Origin: Mixia osmundae IAM 14324
Lineage: Eukaryota > Basidiomycota > Mixiomycetes > Mixiales > Mixiaceae
NCBI RefSeq assembly: GCF_000708205.1
Contig: NW_014575560.1
Location: 870,501 to 934,500, forward strand
Length of the DNA: 64,000 nt
Direction: 5' to 3'
Shown here: positions 46,501 to 57,228 of the stretch, piece after piece
Numbering within the stretch: the stretch's first letter is position 1
Layout of the letters: each line of letters opens with the position of its first letter
The notes under the pieces: model-generated
What the model saw: the letters and a program-made list of their open reading frames with translations, nothing else
Told to the model about the DNA's origin: nothing
Databases searched by the model: none
Program-made: the position numbers and the translations under genes

Positions 46501-47330
46501 ACCCGTCGGACCTTGACATCTATGTTGCGTCACACGCAGAGGCTATGGAGCGCGCGAAGCACAGCCAGGATACGCCCGACGATGGTGTCTCACTCAGCGT
46601 CGCGTACGGCGACCAGAAAACTTTTATAGGTCGCGCATATGTTCTCGGTGCGATGGAGATCAAGCCTGGCGCAACCAGATTGTCCATCGAATTTCGTTAC
46701 AGTCCATCGCGCGAAGATCAGCAACATGCCGGACTGCTCCTCTCGGGTTATCTGTCGGGTGTGGAATCAAATGTGTTGATCACTGGTGACGAGCGATCAA
46801 GCACGAACGAGATTCTTCGAGCTGCACTTACGGAGCTTGATATGCGCGCTAGGCTCAAGCCGATTGCTCATAAGACGCTCATCACCTCGATCGAGATCAG
46901 ACTGGGTGTTCAGGCCGCAATGTCTAAAGTTCGGGCGCGATTCCAACTGGAGAATCCTTTCGATCTCGCGATCAAGATTGATCACATTCGATGTCAGGCA
47001 ACATACAAGGGCAAAGCGTTCGGAGTATTCTCGCAAGACTTTGAGGATTTCGAAGTGCCGCCTGTCTCTTACAGCAATCACAAGTACCCGAACAAGACGG
47101 CAGGACATCAGAATAGCCCTCTGGTGACAGTCAAGCTCGAGATGCCGCTCGATGATGTCGTGAAAGCCTATCTGGCCAGTCGAGGTACGCTACGCGTCGA
47201 TGTCGCCATCAAAGCACGGATAAGGCTAGGCGATTATGAGATCGAAGACTTTGCATACGATCAGCCCCGATTGGCGGTATCTATCGTCGGTCTCGAGGCA
47301 GTCTCGTCAGTACTTTCATGGATACCCTAG
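43559..47330 (+). CDS. Large DUF3712/LEA-2-like repeat protein (Tag1-like)
   Basis: Exons 43559-45060 and 45110-47330 give ~1,240 residues. The protein is made of repeated beta-rich domains with the pattern of the fungal DUF3712 family, related to LEA-2/fibronectin-like folds; repeated starts such as ILEVTNLQV, FRLDLEG-like strands, LVLANPFSTPITVRSL, LELSNPSALSMNL-type (SNPSA) and VRARFQLENPFDLAIKID show NP-F/S turn motifs typical of this fold. Yeast Tag1, a vacuolar membrane protein that ends autophagy, has the same domain but begins with a membrane helix, which I do not see here; either an upstream exon is missing or this form lacks it. I cannot assign a firm function. Divergent from the dioxygenase gene. 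Confidence 0.65.
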
Positions 47331-47705
47331 AAAGCGATCGCCACCCACATTCATCTGTGGGACCATCAAGGACAAGCCTAGGCTTCACGGTGTGCGTAAT
47401 TCGTGATGCCCCTCATGTCAAGCTGATCGTTCGAACAGCCAATCTCAGACAAAGGACGAATATCATTTAGATAATTCAAAGCGTAGCTACAGATCATCGA
47501 GGAGAGGCGCTTGTTGTGTGTTCCCTGCCTGTTACAGGACACGTTGTGTATTCATCACTGGTCGTTGCTCGGCATTCAGCCCGAGGCTGCGGACCTGACT
47601 AGCGCTCGAGCAAGTTGAGCCCTTGAGCGCTAAGACGCGTCCGGCTGTTGGCGTTGGCTTGTCACCGCGTCATCAACGATCAACGATCAACTTCTCACGA
47701 CAGCG
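47331..47705. other. Intergenic region between the DUF3712 gene and FMP32
   Basis: 375 bases with no convincing frame. It should hold the 3' end signals of the DUF3712 gene and the promoter of the FMP32 homologue. The only structured feature I see is the short tandem repeat at 47672-47691. A GTTCGAA word near 47430 resembles a tRNA B box but there is no matching A box or cloverleaf. Confidence 0.4.
47672..47691 (+). repeat. Short tandem repeat of a 7-base unit (ATCAACG)
   Basis: Two full units and most of a third of ATCAACG lie 15-34 bases before the FMP32 start codon, likely within its 5' untranslated leader. Probably slippage-derived; a regulatory role is not shown. Confidence 0.6.
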
Positions 47706-48454
47706 ATGGCCTCGAGATCGCTTGCCATGCTTCCCCGGCGAGCAGTCACGCCAAGGGCGACTCGACGACAGTTCTTTGCGAGTCCGACGAGCAGCCAGTT
47801 CCACTTTGACACACACTACTTTGTTGATCGTCTCGAAAGCAAAGGCCAGCCTAGCGAAGCGTCATCGTCCCGCCAGAGACTGATACACGATCCCTGTATG
47901 CAGGCATAGAGCACGGGCAGGCTGTGGGAGTGATGGAAGCGATGGAAGAGGTGGTCGAAGAGAGCATAAGGAGTATGGTCCAGAACCTCGTCACGCGTAG
48001 CGAGCAAGAGAAGGTAGGCGCTGCTCCGTCAGGCTCATGCTCGTCAAAAAGCTGAATCATGCATGTACAGCATCAATATACTCAGAAAGTCGACTTTGCA
48101 AAGCTGCGAAGTGAGATACAACTCGTGGAAAAGCAAGATTTCTCGCTGCTCAAGACAGAGAACGAACGCCTATTGGCCGACGTCGAGCGACTCAAGCAGA
48201 GGCTGCGCGAAGAGATCACACGCACGCAGGCTGGTGTCAGACTCGACCTTAACCTCGAAAAGGGCAGGATAAGAGACGAGTTGAGCATACGCGAGCTCAA
48301 GATCCGCGAAGTGGACACCCGTATCGAGTCTGAGATCTCTGCACTCAAGACGCAGATGGAGTCCGTCAAGTTCAACATCCTCCAGTACCTCGTCGGTATC
48401 GCGACAGGTTCCGGAGCGCTCTTGCTCGCTTATCTGCGCATGTTCAAGGTTTGA
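47706..48454 (+). CDS. FMP32: Mitochondrial coiled-coil protein, FMP32/CCDC90/MCUR1 family
   Basis: Exons 47706-47844, 47904-48013 and 48071-48454 give 210 residues. The first ~35 residues are Arg/Ser-rich without acids (RSLAMLPRRAVTPRATRR), a mitochondrial presequence. FDTHYFVDRLESKGI with QAVGVMEAM is the conserved DUF1640 start, followed by VVEESIRSM, YTQKVDFAKLRSEI and a long heptad coiled coil to ~180. One membrane helix (LQYLVGIATGSGALLLAYL) ends the protein. Relatives sit in the mitochondrial inner membrane and affect cytochrome oxidase assembly or calcium uptake. The first intron would use an AAAG-GCCAGC GC donor; it keeps LESKG joined to IEHGQA, but the donor is weak. Confidence 0.85.
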
Positions 48455-48524
48455 TTCGGGTCCCTTCGTGTTTGCTCATATTGACGACAGCTACAGTGAA
48501 CCACTCATTTTGTGTCGTGTTGTA

Positions 48525-49906
48525 TCAAGATCGTTTGACATGTCGATCGTAGTAGTGCGATGCGTGCAGCGTATCTCTTATGCGAGGTGAATCTGTCCAC
48601 GAACCTTTCATGCTCTCTAAGAGCTCGTCCTTCTCCTGCCATACTCTCTCTACCCACGACCGCAGCGCGGTATCTGTTTGCGGCAGGTCTCGTATCGCAA
48701 ATCTGCATGATATCAGCATCAGCGCGTGGCAACTTTTGTCGAGGCACGGCTTCCCTCCTGACATGCACGTGGAACTTGTAAGGCGGACTGAGCTGCGAGC
48801 TTTGAAAGACGGTCGCCAGACTCGCTGGCTTCTGCGGCTCGCCCTTTGCACCGGCGTATGCCAGCGTGAAATCTGTGTGACAATCAAGCTCGGCTATCTA
48901 GCAGTATCGCGAGGCTTACCGTAGACATGCTCGACTTGCGAGTCGCGTAGTTCGCTTATTGCAGCCACGAAGCCGTTCATGCGTGGGTAGAGCACATTGT
49001 CAAACGTGGGCTTGTCTGCCGACTTGCAGAACCGTTGGCTCTGATGGCTCTCGATCTCATCAGCGAAAAGTGGCATGCGAGGACCAGCAAAGGATCGACC
49101 TCGGCAAGCTTTTTAGGCGTGATGCGCGTCCCCTCGAGGTAAGTGACGAGCCAGACGGGCTTATTTCTGCCTCGTTTCAGCTGCGCAAACGCTTTCCGTG
49201 TATTTGCCGCATCGCTCGTCCAGTTTCTCTTGACCATGACCATTCCGACAAGCTGTGCAGACCATCAGCTTGCGCCGAAGCAGACAAGGCAAGCCTACTT
49301 TGAGACTCAGGCCGAAGATAGGCAGTGTCCACTTGAGCGAGTCCTTTGCAAAGTATCGACAATAGCGCAGCATCCCTTTGCGAAGCGCGAGTGCATGCTG
49401 TCATGCACATCAGTGGGGGGCCATGCGAATCCACGCGACGGACGATGAGATAGTAGTCCGAATAGGCGAGGTGATTGGCTTCCAGCGATCTCAGCATCAG
49501 CTAGTCGATCTCTGCACGGTAGACATGGCTGACATATGACCAGAGCCGATTCCTTCGAGGGCAATGTGTCACCACTGAATGTGATCTCGGCCTGAGCGCG
49601 TGACTCAAAGAGCCACTATGTTCCCTGTCAGACACGTGCTATCCAGTCGAGTCGAGGGCTGACCTGCATGTAGCGCCATAGCGTTCCGCTACATCACTCA
49701 TCTATAAGCTCTCTGATGCCCGGTGGGGAGCACCGAACGACACACGCCACGCTCGAATTGCATTCATAGGCAAGTTTGTCGGAGAACGGTAGAACGAGGA
49801 GCGAAAGTGTGAAGAGGATGTTGGCGATGATGCCGTACGAGAAGATGGAAAGGGCATAGCTGATGAGCCTGATCTGACCCGCTGTCGTCCTTGCGATCGT
49901 CGTCAT
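48525..49906 (-). CDS. Lysophospholipid acyltransferase of the CST26/LCLAT1 type
   Basis: Nine exons (49906-49746, 49688-49664, 49615-49534, 49478-49444, 49397-49299, 49252-49100, 49049-48920, 48872-48734, 48702-48525) give 333 residues. PlsC-family enzymes add acyl chains to lysophospholipids; this branch remodels phosphatidylinositol or makes phosphatidic acid at the ER. Motif I NHLAYSD is rebuilt across a splice site, followed by YCRYFAKDSLKWTLPIFG, VMVKRNWTSD, LEGTRITPKKLAE (motif III) and VLYPRMNGFVAAI (motif IV). The N-terminus has a long hydrophobic helix (FSYGIIANILFTLSLLVLP). The last intron is only 31 bp with a weak GTTGCC donor and is the least certain. Divergent from AFI1. Confidence 0.83.
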
Positions 49907-50022
49907 AGCGAGTGTGTGCCCGCCCCTCCGTGCCGGTTGTCTGCGCCGTCGCGTCGACTGTCGAGTGAAGCTGTCGCTGTCGTCGACTTGTCGGGCCTGT
50001 CAAGCGGCTCCCACAGGCCAGG

Positions 50023-52354
50023 ATGGCCCATGTAGCCTATGTGCTGGCTGCAGAGTTCGACATCGACGAAGGGGCCACGCTGAGGCATCAGATACCCTGC
50101 GAGACAGGCACGGATGCATCGTAAACCTACGCGCTGCCCAGCTTGTGACGCCCAGCTGAAGCAAGGCTGGCCATGCAGCTTACTGGCCGAATTGATGCTC
50201 CCCGAAGGTGTCCACAACAGAACAGAAGACTGGACCATCTTCTACCTCAACCAGAATCCTGCCCTTTCCGTTCGTTCGCCTGTACCGGAATCCAATGGGT
50301 TCACGACATCACGAGCCAACGGCGCAGCTCAGGCGAACGAAGCTGTCAAGAGCGACAAGGTCCTCTACGTCATCAGTCTGGTCAAGGTCAAGAAGGACGA
50401 TACCGTCAGGAGGTAACATTGCCCGCGCCTTGCCAGACACCGCGAACTGAACTCTGCCCAGAGGCGGCATCACAAAGGCGGTAGCCATCTGCACCTATCA
50501 TCCTTTTATACAGATCTACAAGGTACCTCACAGAAGGTATGCACGCCCGTACGCTGACTGTCCACGCAGCCAATATTGCTCTTAGCGCTCGAAGACTACT
50601 TCAAAGACTCGACATCGACATGTGTAGAACGTCTCTACGAAGCGCTCAACGAGATGGACCTCTCGCAATGTCCTGTTCTGAGCCCTTCCGAGAGACTAGT
50701 CCTGCGCGTGTCGGATCGTGCAGATCTCTTCGAAGACAGGTTTCCAGCTGACACGCTCGTCGCGACACCTTCACGCCCCGACATGGAGCTGCAGTCAGGC
50801 CCTCACGACGAAGATGACTTCCCAAAGACGCCCACGATGAACAACTTGACTCCTGGAAACCTGTGGAGCGAGCGTCGACCGACCATTACGCCAGCAGATT
50901 TTGCGGCACGTTCAGCCTCGCATGCGCAACGGCATAGCACGCCTGCCTACAAATCTTCGAGAAGATCGAGGGATACGCATTTCTATGAGACTTCGGTACG
51001 ATATGCCGAATTCGATCTGCCCGTTCGCATCCCGCTGGCTACTTTCCCCGAAGAAGTGGGCGACTATTCAATGATAGACCTCATCAAGACGTTTCCCCAG
51101 TCTGCCGCAACGCCTCACATTGGACAACTGCACCCTCATCTGCACACCTCCGGCGCCAGTACTCCGCCGATCATCATATTGCTCAATGCGCTCATCACTG
51201 AGAAACGTATCGTGATCCTAGGCAAGACTCAGTCTGCCTCGCAAGTAGCCAACCTCGTGCTCGCCGCCTGTGCTCTCGGTAGCGGCGGTGGTGCAATCCT
51301 ACAAGGCTTCGTGCGAAGGGCATTCCCCTTTGCCAACCTGGGTATCCAGAGCGTGCTCGAGACCGTGCCTGGCTACATCGCCGGCGTAACGAATTCAGTC
51401 TTTGAGATCCATGCAGATTGGTGGGACATCCTCTGCGATATCGAGACCGGCAAAATCACGGTCTCGAAGAACATCGGCTATCCTCCTGCTAGTGCCACCA
51501 ACGCTCTCAGCGCCAGTACGTCTTCTGCGCACGCGAACGTGGCGACGAAAGAAGTGGACAAACGTGACTTGGACCCGCGTCTTGATCATCCTGATCTGCT
51601 CCTGATGGAAGAGGTCAGCCCTCGCAACTCTGCGACCTGCACCACTGATTGACCGATCAGGTGTCTGCGAGCTTGCAAGGGCATCACGGGGAGATGGCTA
51701 TCAGAGCCCGCTTCGCAGAATTTCTCCATCGGTTCGTCAGGCTTGCGGCGCGGCAGGAAGAAGAAGCTTCGGGCAAGACGACACTCAGCTTTCCGTGCTA
51801 TGCGTACACTCGCAATCGCTTAGGCTCGGGCGTCTTGCCTGTCGACGACTTGACATGGCTCAAAGAGAAGATCGTACATGCGCCTCGCATTCAAGCGTGG
51901 TTGTCGACATACGCGTGCGGTCTCGTCAGAGAAGACTTTCTGCAAAAGGCGCAGACGAGAGCCCTGCGCGGACTCGATCCCGCACATCAGATCGCTCGGT
52001 TGCGGTACGGACGACAAGTCAGCTTGAGCGAGATAGAAGATATATTTGCAACGCTATCGCAAAGTGTCAAATCATACGATCAAGTCATAGAGCTGCTTGT
52101 CCTCTTGCCAGTCCACCTTGGAGGTCTAGGGCCTGTCGCACTCGGTCTCTTCCACCCTCAGCGCACCGTCCGACAGTATGCCGTGGCTCTCCTGGATGCC
52201 ATCGGCCAGTACACGGCGAGTCTTATCACAATCTAGCCTCACAGCGCTAACACGAGGCAGACAGACGGGCGCAAAGTTTTTGCAAGGGCTCAATCTCTAT
52301 CACCGGCTGGCGTACGAGCGGCTTGCAGCAGAGCGCGTACAAAATGGCACATGA
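50023..52354 (+). CDS. AFI1: AFI1-like DENN-domain protein (Arf3-interacting)
   Basis: Six exons: 50023-50120, 50179-50412, 50462-50522, 50570-51613, 51661-52208 and 52261-52354, in frame at 692 residues. Afi1/MesA proteins bind the small GTPase Arf3 and help polarise growth at the cell cortex. The N-terminal Arf-docking module reads HVAYVLAAEFDIDEGATLRHQ, then SLLAELMLPEGVHNRTEDWT, LYVISLVKVKKD and TKAVAICTYHPFIQIYK. DENN-type core follows: LLLALEDYFKD, ILLNALITEKRIVILGK, AFPFANLGIQSVLETVPGYIAG, and GEMAIRARFAEFLHRFVRLA; a Ser/Pro-rich disordered linker lies at ~190-260. It ends three bases before the stop of the convergent ESF1 gene and is divergent (116 bases) from the acyltransferase gene. 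Confidence 0.88.
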
Positions 52355-52357
52355 GGA

Positions 52358-54742
52358 TCAAGCACGCTTCGGCTTGCTCTGCGACTCACTCTTGCGCTTG
52401 ACCGCCGAGATGAGCTTTGCCAGATCGTCGGTTGGTTTGCTCGGCATTGAAGCGGTTGAACTGGTCGCATCGACTTGCGGCGCAAGCTTCTGGCGCTTGT
52501 TGCGACCCTCCGAGAGTAATCGCTCCATATTCTTCGTCTTGATGTAGCTGCAACACAAATCAGTAAATGGCAACTCTTGTTGTGTCCGGCTCACTGTGGG
52601 TTCGAAGGGTCGATTGCAAACTCGTGATGATCATGCAGACTTGCGAAGCGATTATCCGCAACGTCAATCTCGAAAGAATCCTGCACTTCTGCGTCGCTTT
52701 TGACTTTGCCATGCTTTCTACTCCGCTTCTTCTTGCCCTTCTCCTTCTCGGCTTTGATGATAGCACGCATATCAAAGTGCTTGCCAGGAAGCTTTTCGCT
52801 ATCTTCTTCAGAGTCGGAAGCGACGAGCAGTGCAAGCTCTGCTGCTTGGCGTTGCTCCTTTGCTTGCGCCGCCTCCTTTGCTGCTCTTCTGGCTTGTTTG
52901 CTCTTCACCACTGGCTTTTCATCAGGCATCGCCTCGTCGGCTGCCGCCTTGGCCTGCTTCTTGGTCTCTTTCTGCTGCTTCGTCTTGCGTCGGTAAGCGT
53001 CAAGACTGGTCTCTGGCTCTGCGGGGGCGAGATCGGTTTTGGCAGCACGACCAGATAGCGCAGGCGCAAAGGTGATCTCAAGATCCTGCTTATTGTCCTT
53101 CTTTTCGAAGAAGTCGTCCTCAGCCGCCTCGCCTTCGTCTAAGCCGAATGCACGCCGGAGTTGCTCTCGTTTGGCGAGACGTGATTCGGCTCTGGACATT
53201 GTCGAACGAGGCGGAGCATCTTCTTCGCTCTGGACTGCTTCCTCCTCTTCGCTCTCGTAGTCGGAAGAATCAGAGGCGAGGAAAGGCTGGAAATCGAGCT
53301 TTTCGAGATCGTCTTTGGTGAGCTTGGTCGTGTCTAGTCGGGTGAAGCGAGCTCTCTCTACATCGTCGGCGTCCCAAGTCAGCTTGACTTTGGAATGCCT
53401 CAGCGCGTCAGTGACAAAGTCGCGCGTGTTGTAATCGGCAGCAACAGAGGTAGCTTTCTCCTTGATCGGATCAGCGGTGAAATCCATCTCGTCAGGTATG
53501 TATCGAAGGTCGAAAAAGTTGGCGGTACGGCCGAACTCTGTGCCGTCTATCTCACGATAAGCATGCTTAGCAGCTTGGACGCTATCGAACTCGATGACAG
53601 CATAGTAGTATCGCAATCGTTCTAGTTGATATTTCCGCAGAGCGACTTCGTCAAACTCCTCGCCTTCTTCCTGCTGCAGCACAGTCTTCTCATCGATATC
53701 GTCAGGATCGACATCACTATCGTCGGATTGCTCGGCAGGGAGGAAGATATCCTTGGGCGGCCCTTCGCGCTCCTCACGTGCCATCCTCTCCCTGCCAAAT
53801 TCGCTAGGATAGATCGAGACTGATATCACTCTGCCTCGCACTCTCTTCATGACGGCGGAAGGCAGACCGGAAGTACTCGTGCGCGCTGCATCAGCCTCTG
53901 ATTGTTGCAGTGTTCCGCGATCGGGTGCGAGGACGGAGGAGAAGACTTTGAAGAGATCTGCAGCGCGGATGTTGTCCCAATCGAGATTGACGACGGCTAT
54001 CCGGCGAGACTCTATCCCTTCCTCGAGCGGAGCATCGTCCTCGATCAACTCGGCACGAGGTTCGTCCTGCAAGGAATGTCTGACGACTTGAATATCATCT
54101 TCGTTGAGGTCGATCGAGATTTCTGATCCCGACGGTGAGGCAGAGCGCGCTCTTTTGGGCTTCGAGCGCGAGGTAGAGGGTCCTAGGATGATCTCGCCAT
54201 CATCTTCAGAGCTCTCAGCTTGCTCCTCCTCCTCCTCTTCTTCGTCTTCTTCTTCTGATGATGACTCGAGCAGTGCCTGACCGCGCGCATAGTCTACAAA
54301 CTCTTGCGCACTCTCTTGCGCTTTGCCTTTGCCTTTGTTCTGAGTAGAGACGCCTTGTGCTTCTGGATCTTTTCTTTCCCGCTCCTCCGCTTCCTCGTCA
54401 TCATCTAGCCTGTAGAACTTGCGCAGTTCATCCTGAGAGTGGTCTTTGTTCAACGGTCGGCCGAACCGGTCTACTGCGCGTTCTGTGTCTGTTCGTCAGC
54501 CTGTGCTGTCTCATGCGTGACGAAGGAGATGGCGCACTCTTGCTGGCCTTGCCGGTCGTCGGATCAGGCTCAAAGAGAGACTTGAAGCGGTCGTCGAGCA
54601 CGATTTTATTGGATGCTCTTTTTGGCTTGACGAACCGAGGATCAGTGTGGAGGGAGGCAAAGCGAGCATCTGTGACGAGCTTGGCCTGGCCTTCCTTGTT
54701 GCCCTTGGACTGCTTCCGCTTGGTGCCGCCGTTGAGGCTCAT
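52358..54742 (-). CDS. ESF1: Pre-rRNA processing protein Esf1
   Basis: Exons 54742-54538, 54482-52595 and 52547-52358 give 760 residues. Esf1 is a nucleolar protein needed for 18S rRNA maturation. The N-terminus has DARFASLHTDPRFVKPK and DDRFKSLF, then VDRFGRPLNKDHSQDEL after the first splice. The middle holds an RRM-like domain (RIAVVNLDWDNIRAADLFKVF) and long acidic, coiled stretches. The C-terminal NUC153 motif reads DNRFASLHDHHEFAIDPSNPHY, completed across the last intron, and is followed by a KTKNMERLL tail. Highly charged composition with Glu and Lys tracts is usual for the family. Divergent with PRP17 across 114 bases. Confidence 0.93.
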
Positions 54743-54856
54743 CAGGGGATTCGTCGACTCACTCGAGCGGTCGAGAGAGGCCAGCAAGAAATAAATTGAC
54801 TGTTCCTTACCGACGACGACGAGGACGACGACGAGGAGCAGTCGACAGCTGGCTCC

Positions 54857-57138
54857 ATGGCAGGCTTAGTCGAGTATGCTGACTCTGACGAGGAAGCGAG
54901 TGCCAAGACGGCCTCTCGACCGCAGGACCGGCCAGTAGCAGCCTCAACAATCCAGCCAGCAGCCGGTGATGACAGTGACGAGGAGGAGGATGCCAATCCT
55001 CTCGCTTTCACAGGCACAGACGCCCCTCGACGGCCACAGCCTACCGCTAGCGTACGCAGACTAGGCTCTAGCAAGATCAGCGCTGCGCCAGATGTGCTCG
55101 ATCAAGTACGTCGCACTGACAATGTGCTTGGCGCACGGCGGTGGTGCTCATGATGGCGAGCCGCAGGACATCATGACAGCTGGCTCGACCTCACTCGTCA
55201 CAAGACCGACGGACAACCAGATGAACATCAACCTGACCTACCAAGACATGCTCGCACCCGTCGCCGGTCCACTGCCCATCGGAGGCGAAAAGTCATTCGA
55301 CCGTATGAACATGCTCACAGGCACGCCCCAACTTCCACACGCATGCCCGCGCACAGCTTGATGCATTGCCTTGCAGGTCATGTGGAACAACAGGCCATGT
55401 CAGACCTCGACTTCAAAGTCCAAGAGCGCGCTTATCAGTCACTCGGCTATGCGCGCAATCCCTCCGAACTCAACTCTGCCCAGCAGCCTTTCGTCGGCGA
55501 TCTCATCGCTGCACAGAACGTCAAGGACGTCTCCTTTGATACCTTTAGACCTTCTGCCGCGATGAGGCAGGAGATGAAGAAAAAGCGAAAGAACAAGGGC
55601 GTCTTGGGCGAGTTTGATCCAGAGGGCGAGGAGATCGCCGAAGAGGACAGAGTGGAGTATGTCGGACCCTGGGCAGCCTACAGAGAAGAACGACTAGACA
55701 TACCTGCCGGACCAGACGAAGAGGAGTACGAGTCCAGCGCCAGAAGAGGAGACAAGCGAGCCATCCTCGAAAGGTCCGCGCGCGAGGTCGGCTTCGGGGA
55801 GGAGAAATCTGTCTTCCATGGCGCAGCGATGCGAGACTATCAGGGAAGGACATACATGGCCACTCCGAGAGACATCGACACCGATCTCGAACCTTCCGAG
55901 CCTGGAACGCAGCAGTGCTACATTCCAAAGTCTTGCATACACACTTGGTCAGGCCATACTAAGGGCGTCTCCTGCATTCGACTCTTCCCAAAGACCGGTC
56001 ACCTCATCCTCAGTGGCTCTATGGACTCGCGTGTCAAGGCAAGGCTCCTGCATGAGCGATTGTATGTCGTTGACCACACAGACTACACAGCTGTGGGACG
56101 TCTACCACGAAGGCAAATGCCTGCGGACATTTATGGGTCATGGCAAAGCTGTCCGCGATGTCGCATTCAACAACGATGGCACAAGATTCCTCTCCGCAGG
56201 CTATGACCGGCAAATAAAGCTATGGGATACAGAAACAGGTGCATACCTCTTGCTCGAGTGACGCAGAGAAGAGCTGAGCAATTGTGTGTAGGACAATGTC
56301 TACAAGCATTCACAAACACAAAGATACCCTATGTCGTCAAATTCAACCCTGATCCAGCGCAACAGAATGTCTTTCTGGCCGGCATGTCCGACAAGAAGAT
56401 CATTCAATATGATCTCACCAGCGAAAAGATCACTCAGGAGTACGATCAACATCTCGGACCCGTCAAGTAAGCACCTCTTGCCTGTTTGAGGCTGCCAGCG
56501 GCTTACGCGGACTTAGCACCATCACCTGGGTCGATGAGAACAGGCGCTTCGTGACGACCTCAGACGACAAGACGATCCGCGCATGGGACTACGATATCCC
56601 CGTCGTCATCAAGTACATCGCCGAACCGAGCATGCACAGCATGCCAGCCGTCACTCTCCATCCCGACAGTAAGCTCACATCGGACTGTGTCCTCCACCAT
56701 AGCTGAAGCAGAGAGCAGAAAAATACATGGCCATGCAATCGCTCGACAATCAGATCCTCGTCTGGACGACAGAATTCAAACAGAACAGGAAGAAGCGATT
56801 CGCAGGTCACATCACTGGCGGATATGCTTGCGAGATCGCGTTCAGTCCGGATGGCAAATGGCTCAGCTCCGGTGATGGCTCCGGCAACTTGCATTTCTGG
56901 GACTGGAAGACCTGCAAGAAGATGCCACAGCGGATAAAGGCTCACAACCACGTCGTCATCTCCCACGCCTGGTTGCCGCACGAGACTGTACGTCCCAAGG
57001 TCGTCATCTTGAGTGCATCGCTAACGACCAAGACTAGTCAAAAGTAGTGACAGGAAGTTGGGATGGCAACATCAAGTTATGGGTGCGTCGGTTTCTAGCT
57101 CTTTCTTGTTCGAGTCTGACTCGTCTTTGCAGGACTAG
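54857..57138 (+). CDS. PRP17: Pre-mRNA splicing factor Prp17/CDC40 (WD40)
   Basis: Nine exons (54857-55105, 55167-55320, 55377-56038, 56091-56238, 56292-56466, 56517-56668, 56719-56987, 57038-57082, 57133-57138) join in frame to 619 residues. Prp17 acts in the second step of splicing. An acidic N-terminus leads to [16 protein letters not shown], the [22 protein letters not shown] region, then a seven-bladed WD40 propeller: [94 protein letters not shown] and [10 protein letters not shown]. Introns 2 and 3 use GC donors (GCACGC, GCAAGG). The final coding exon holds only an Asp codon and the stop. Divergent from ESF1, followed after 90 bases by the convergent RNR copy B. Confidence 0.93.
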
Positions 57139-57228
57139 CCGACCGACCAGCATGCTGTACGATTCTGTATAGCCTTACAAAGAGGAGTGGGATGCAAAAG
57201 TGCTACAACAGTGACAGTGACACACCAC

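Noticed and set aside
47425-47445. GTTCGAA word resembling a tRNA B box
   Set aside because: No A box at the expected distance and no foldable stem on either side.
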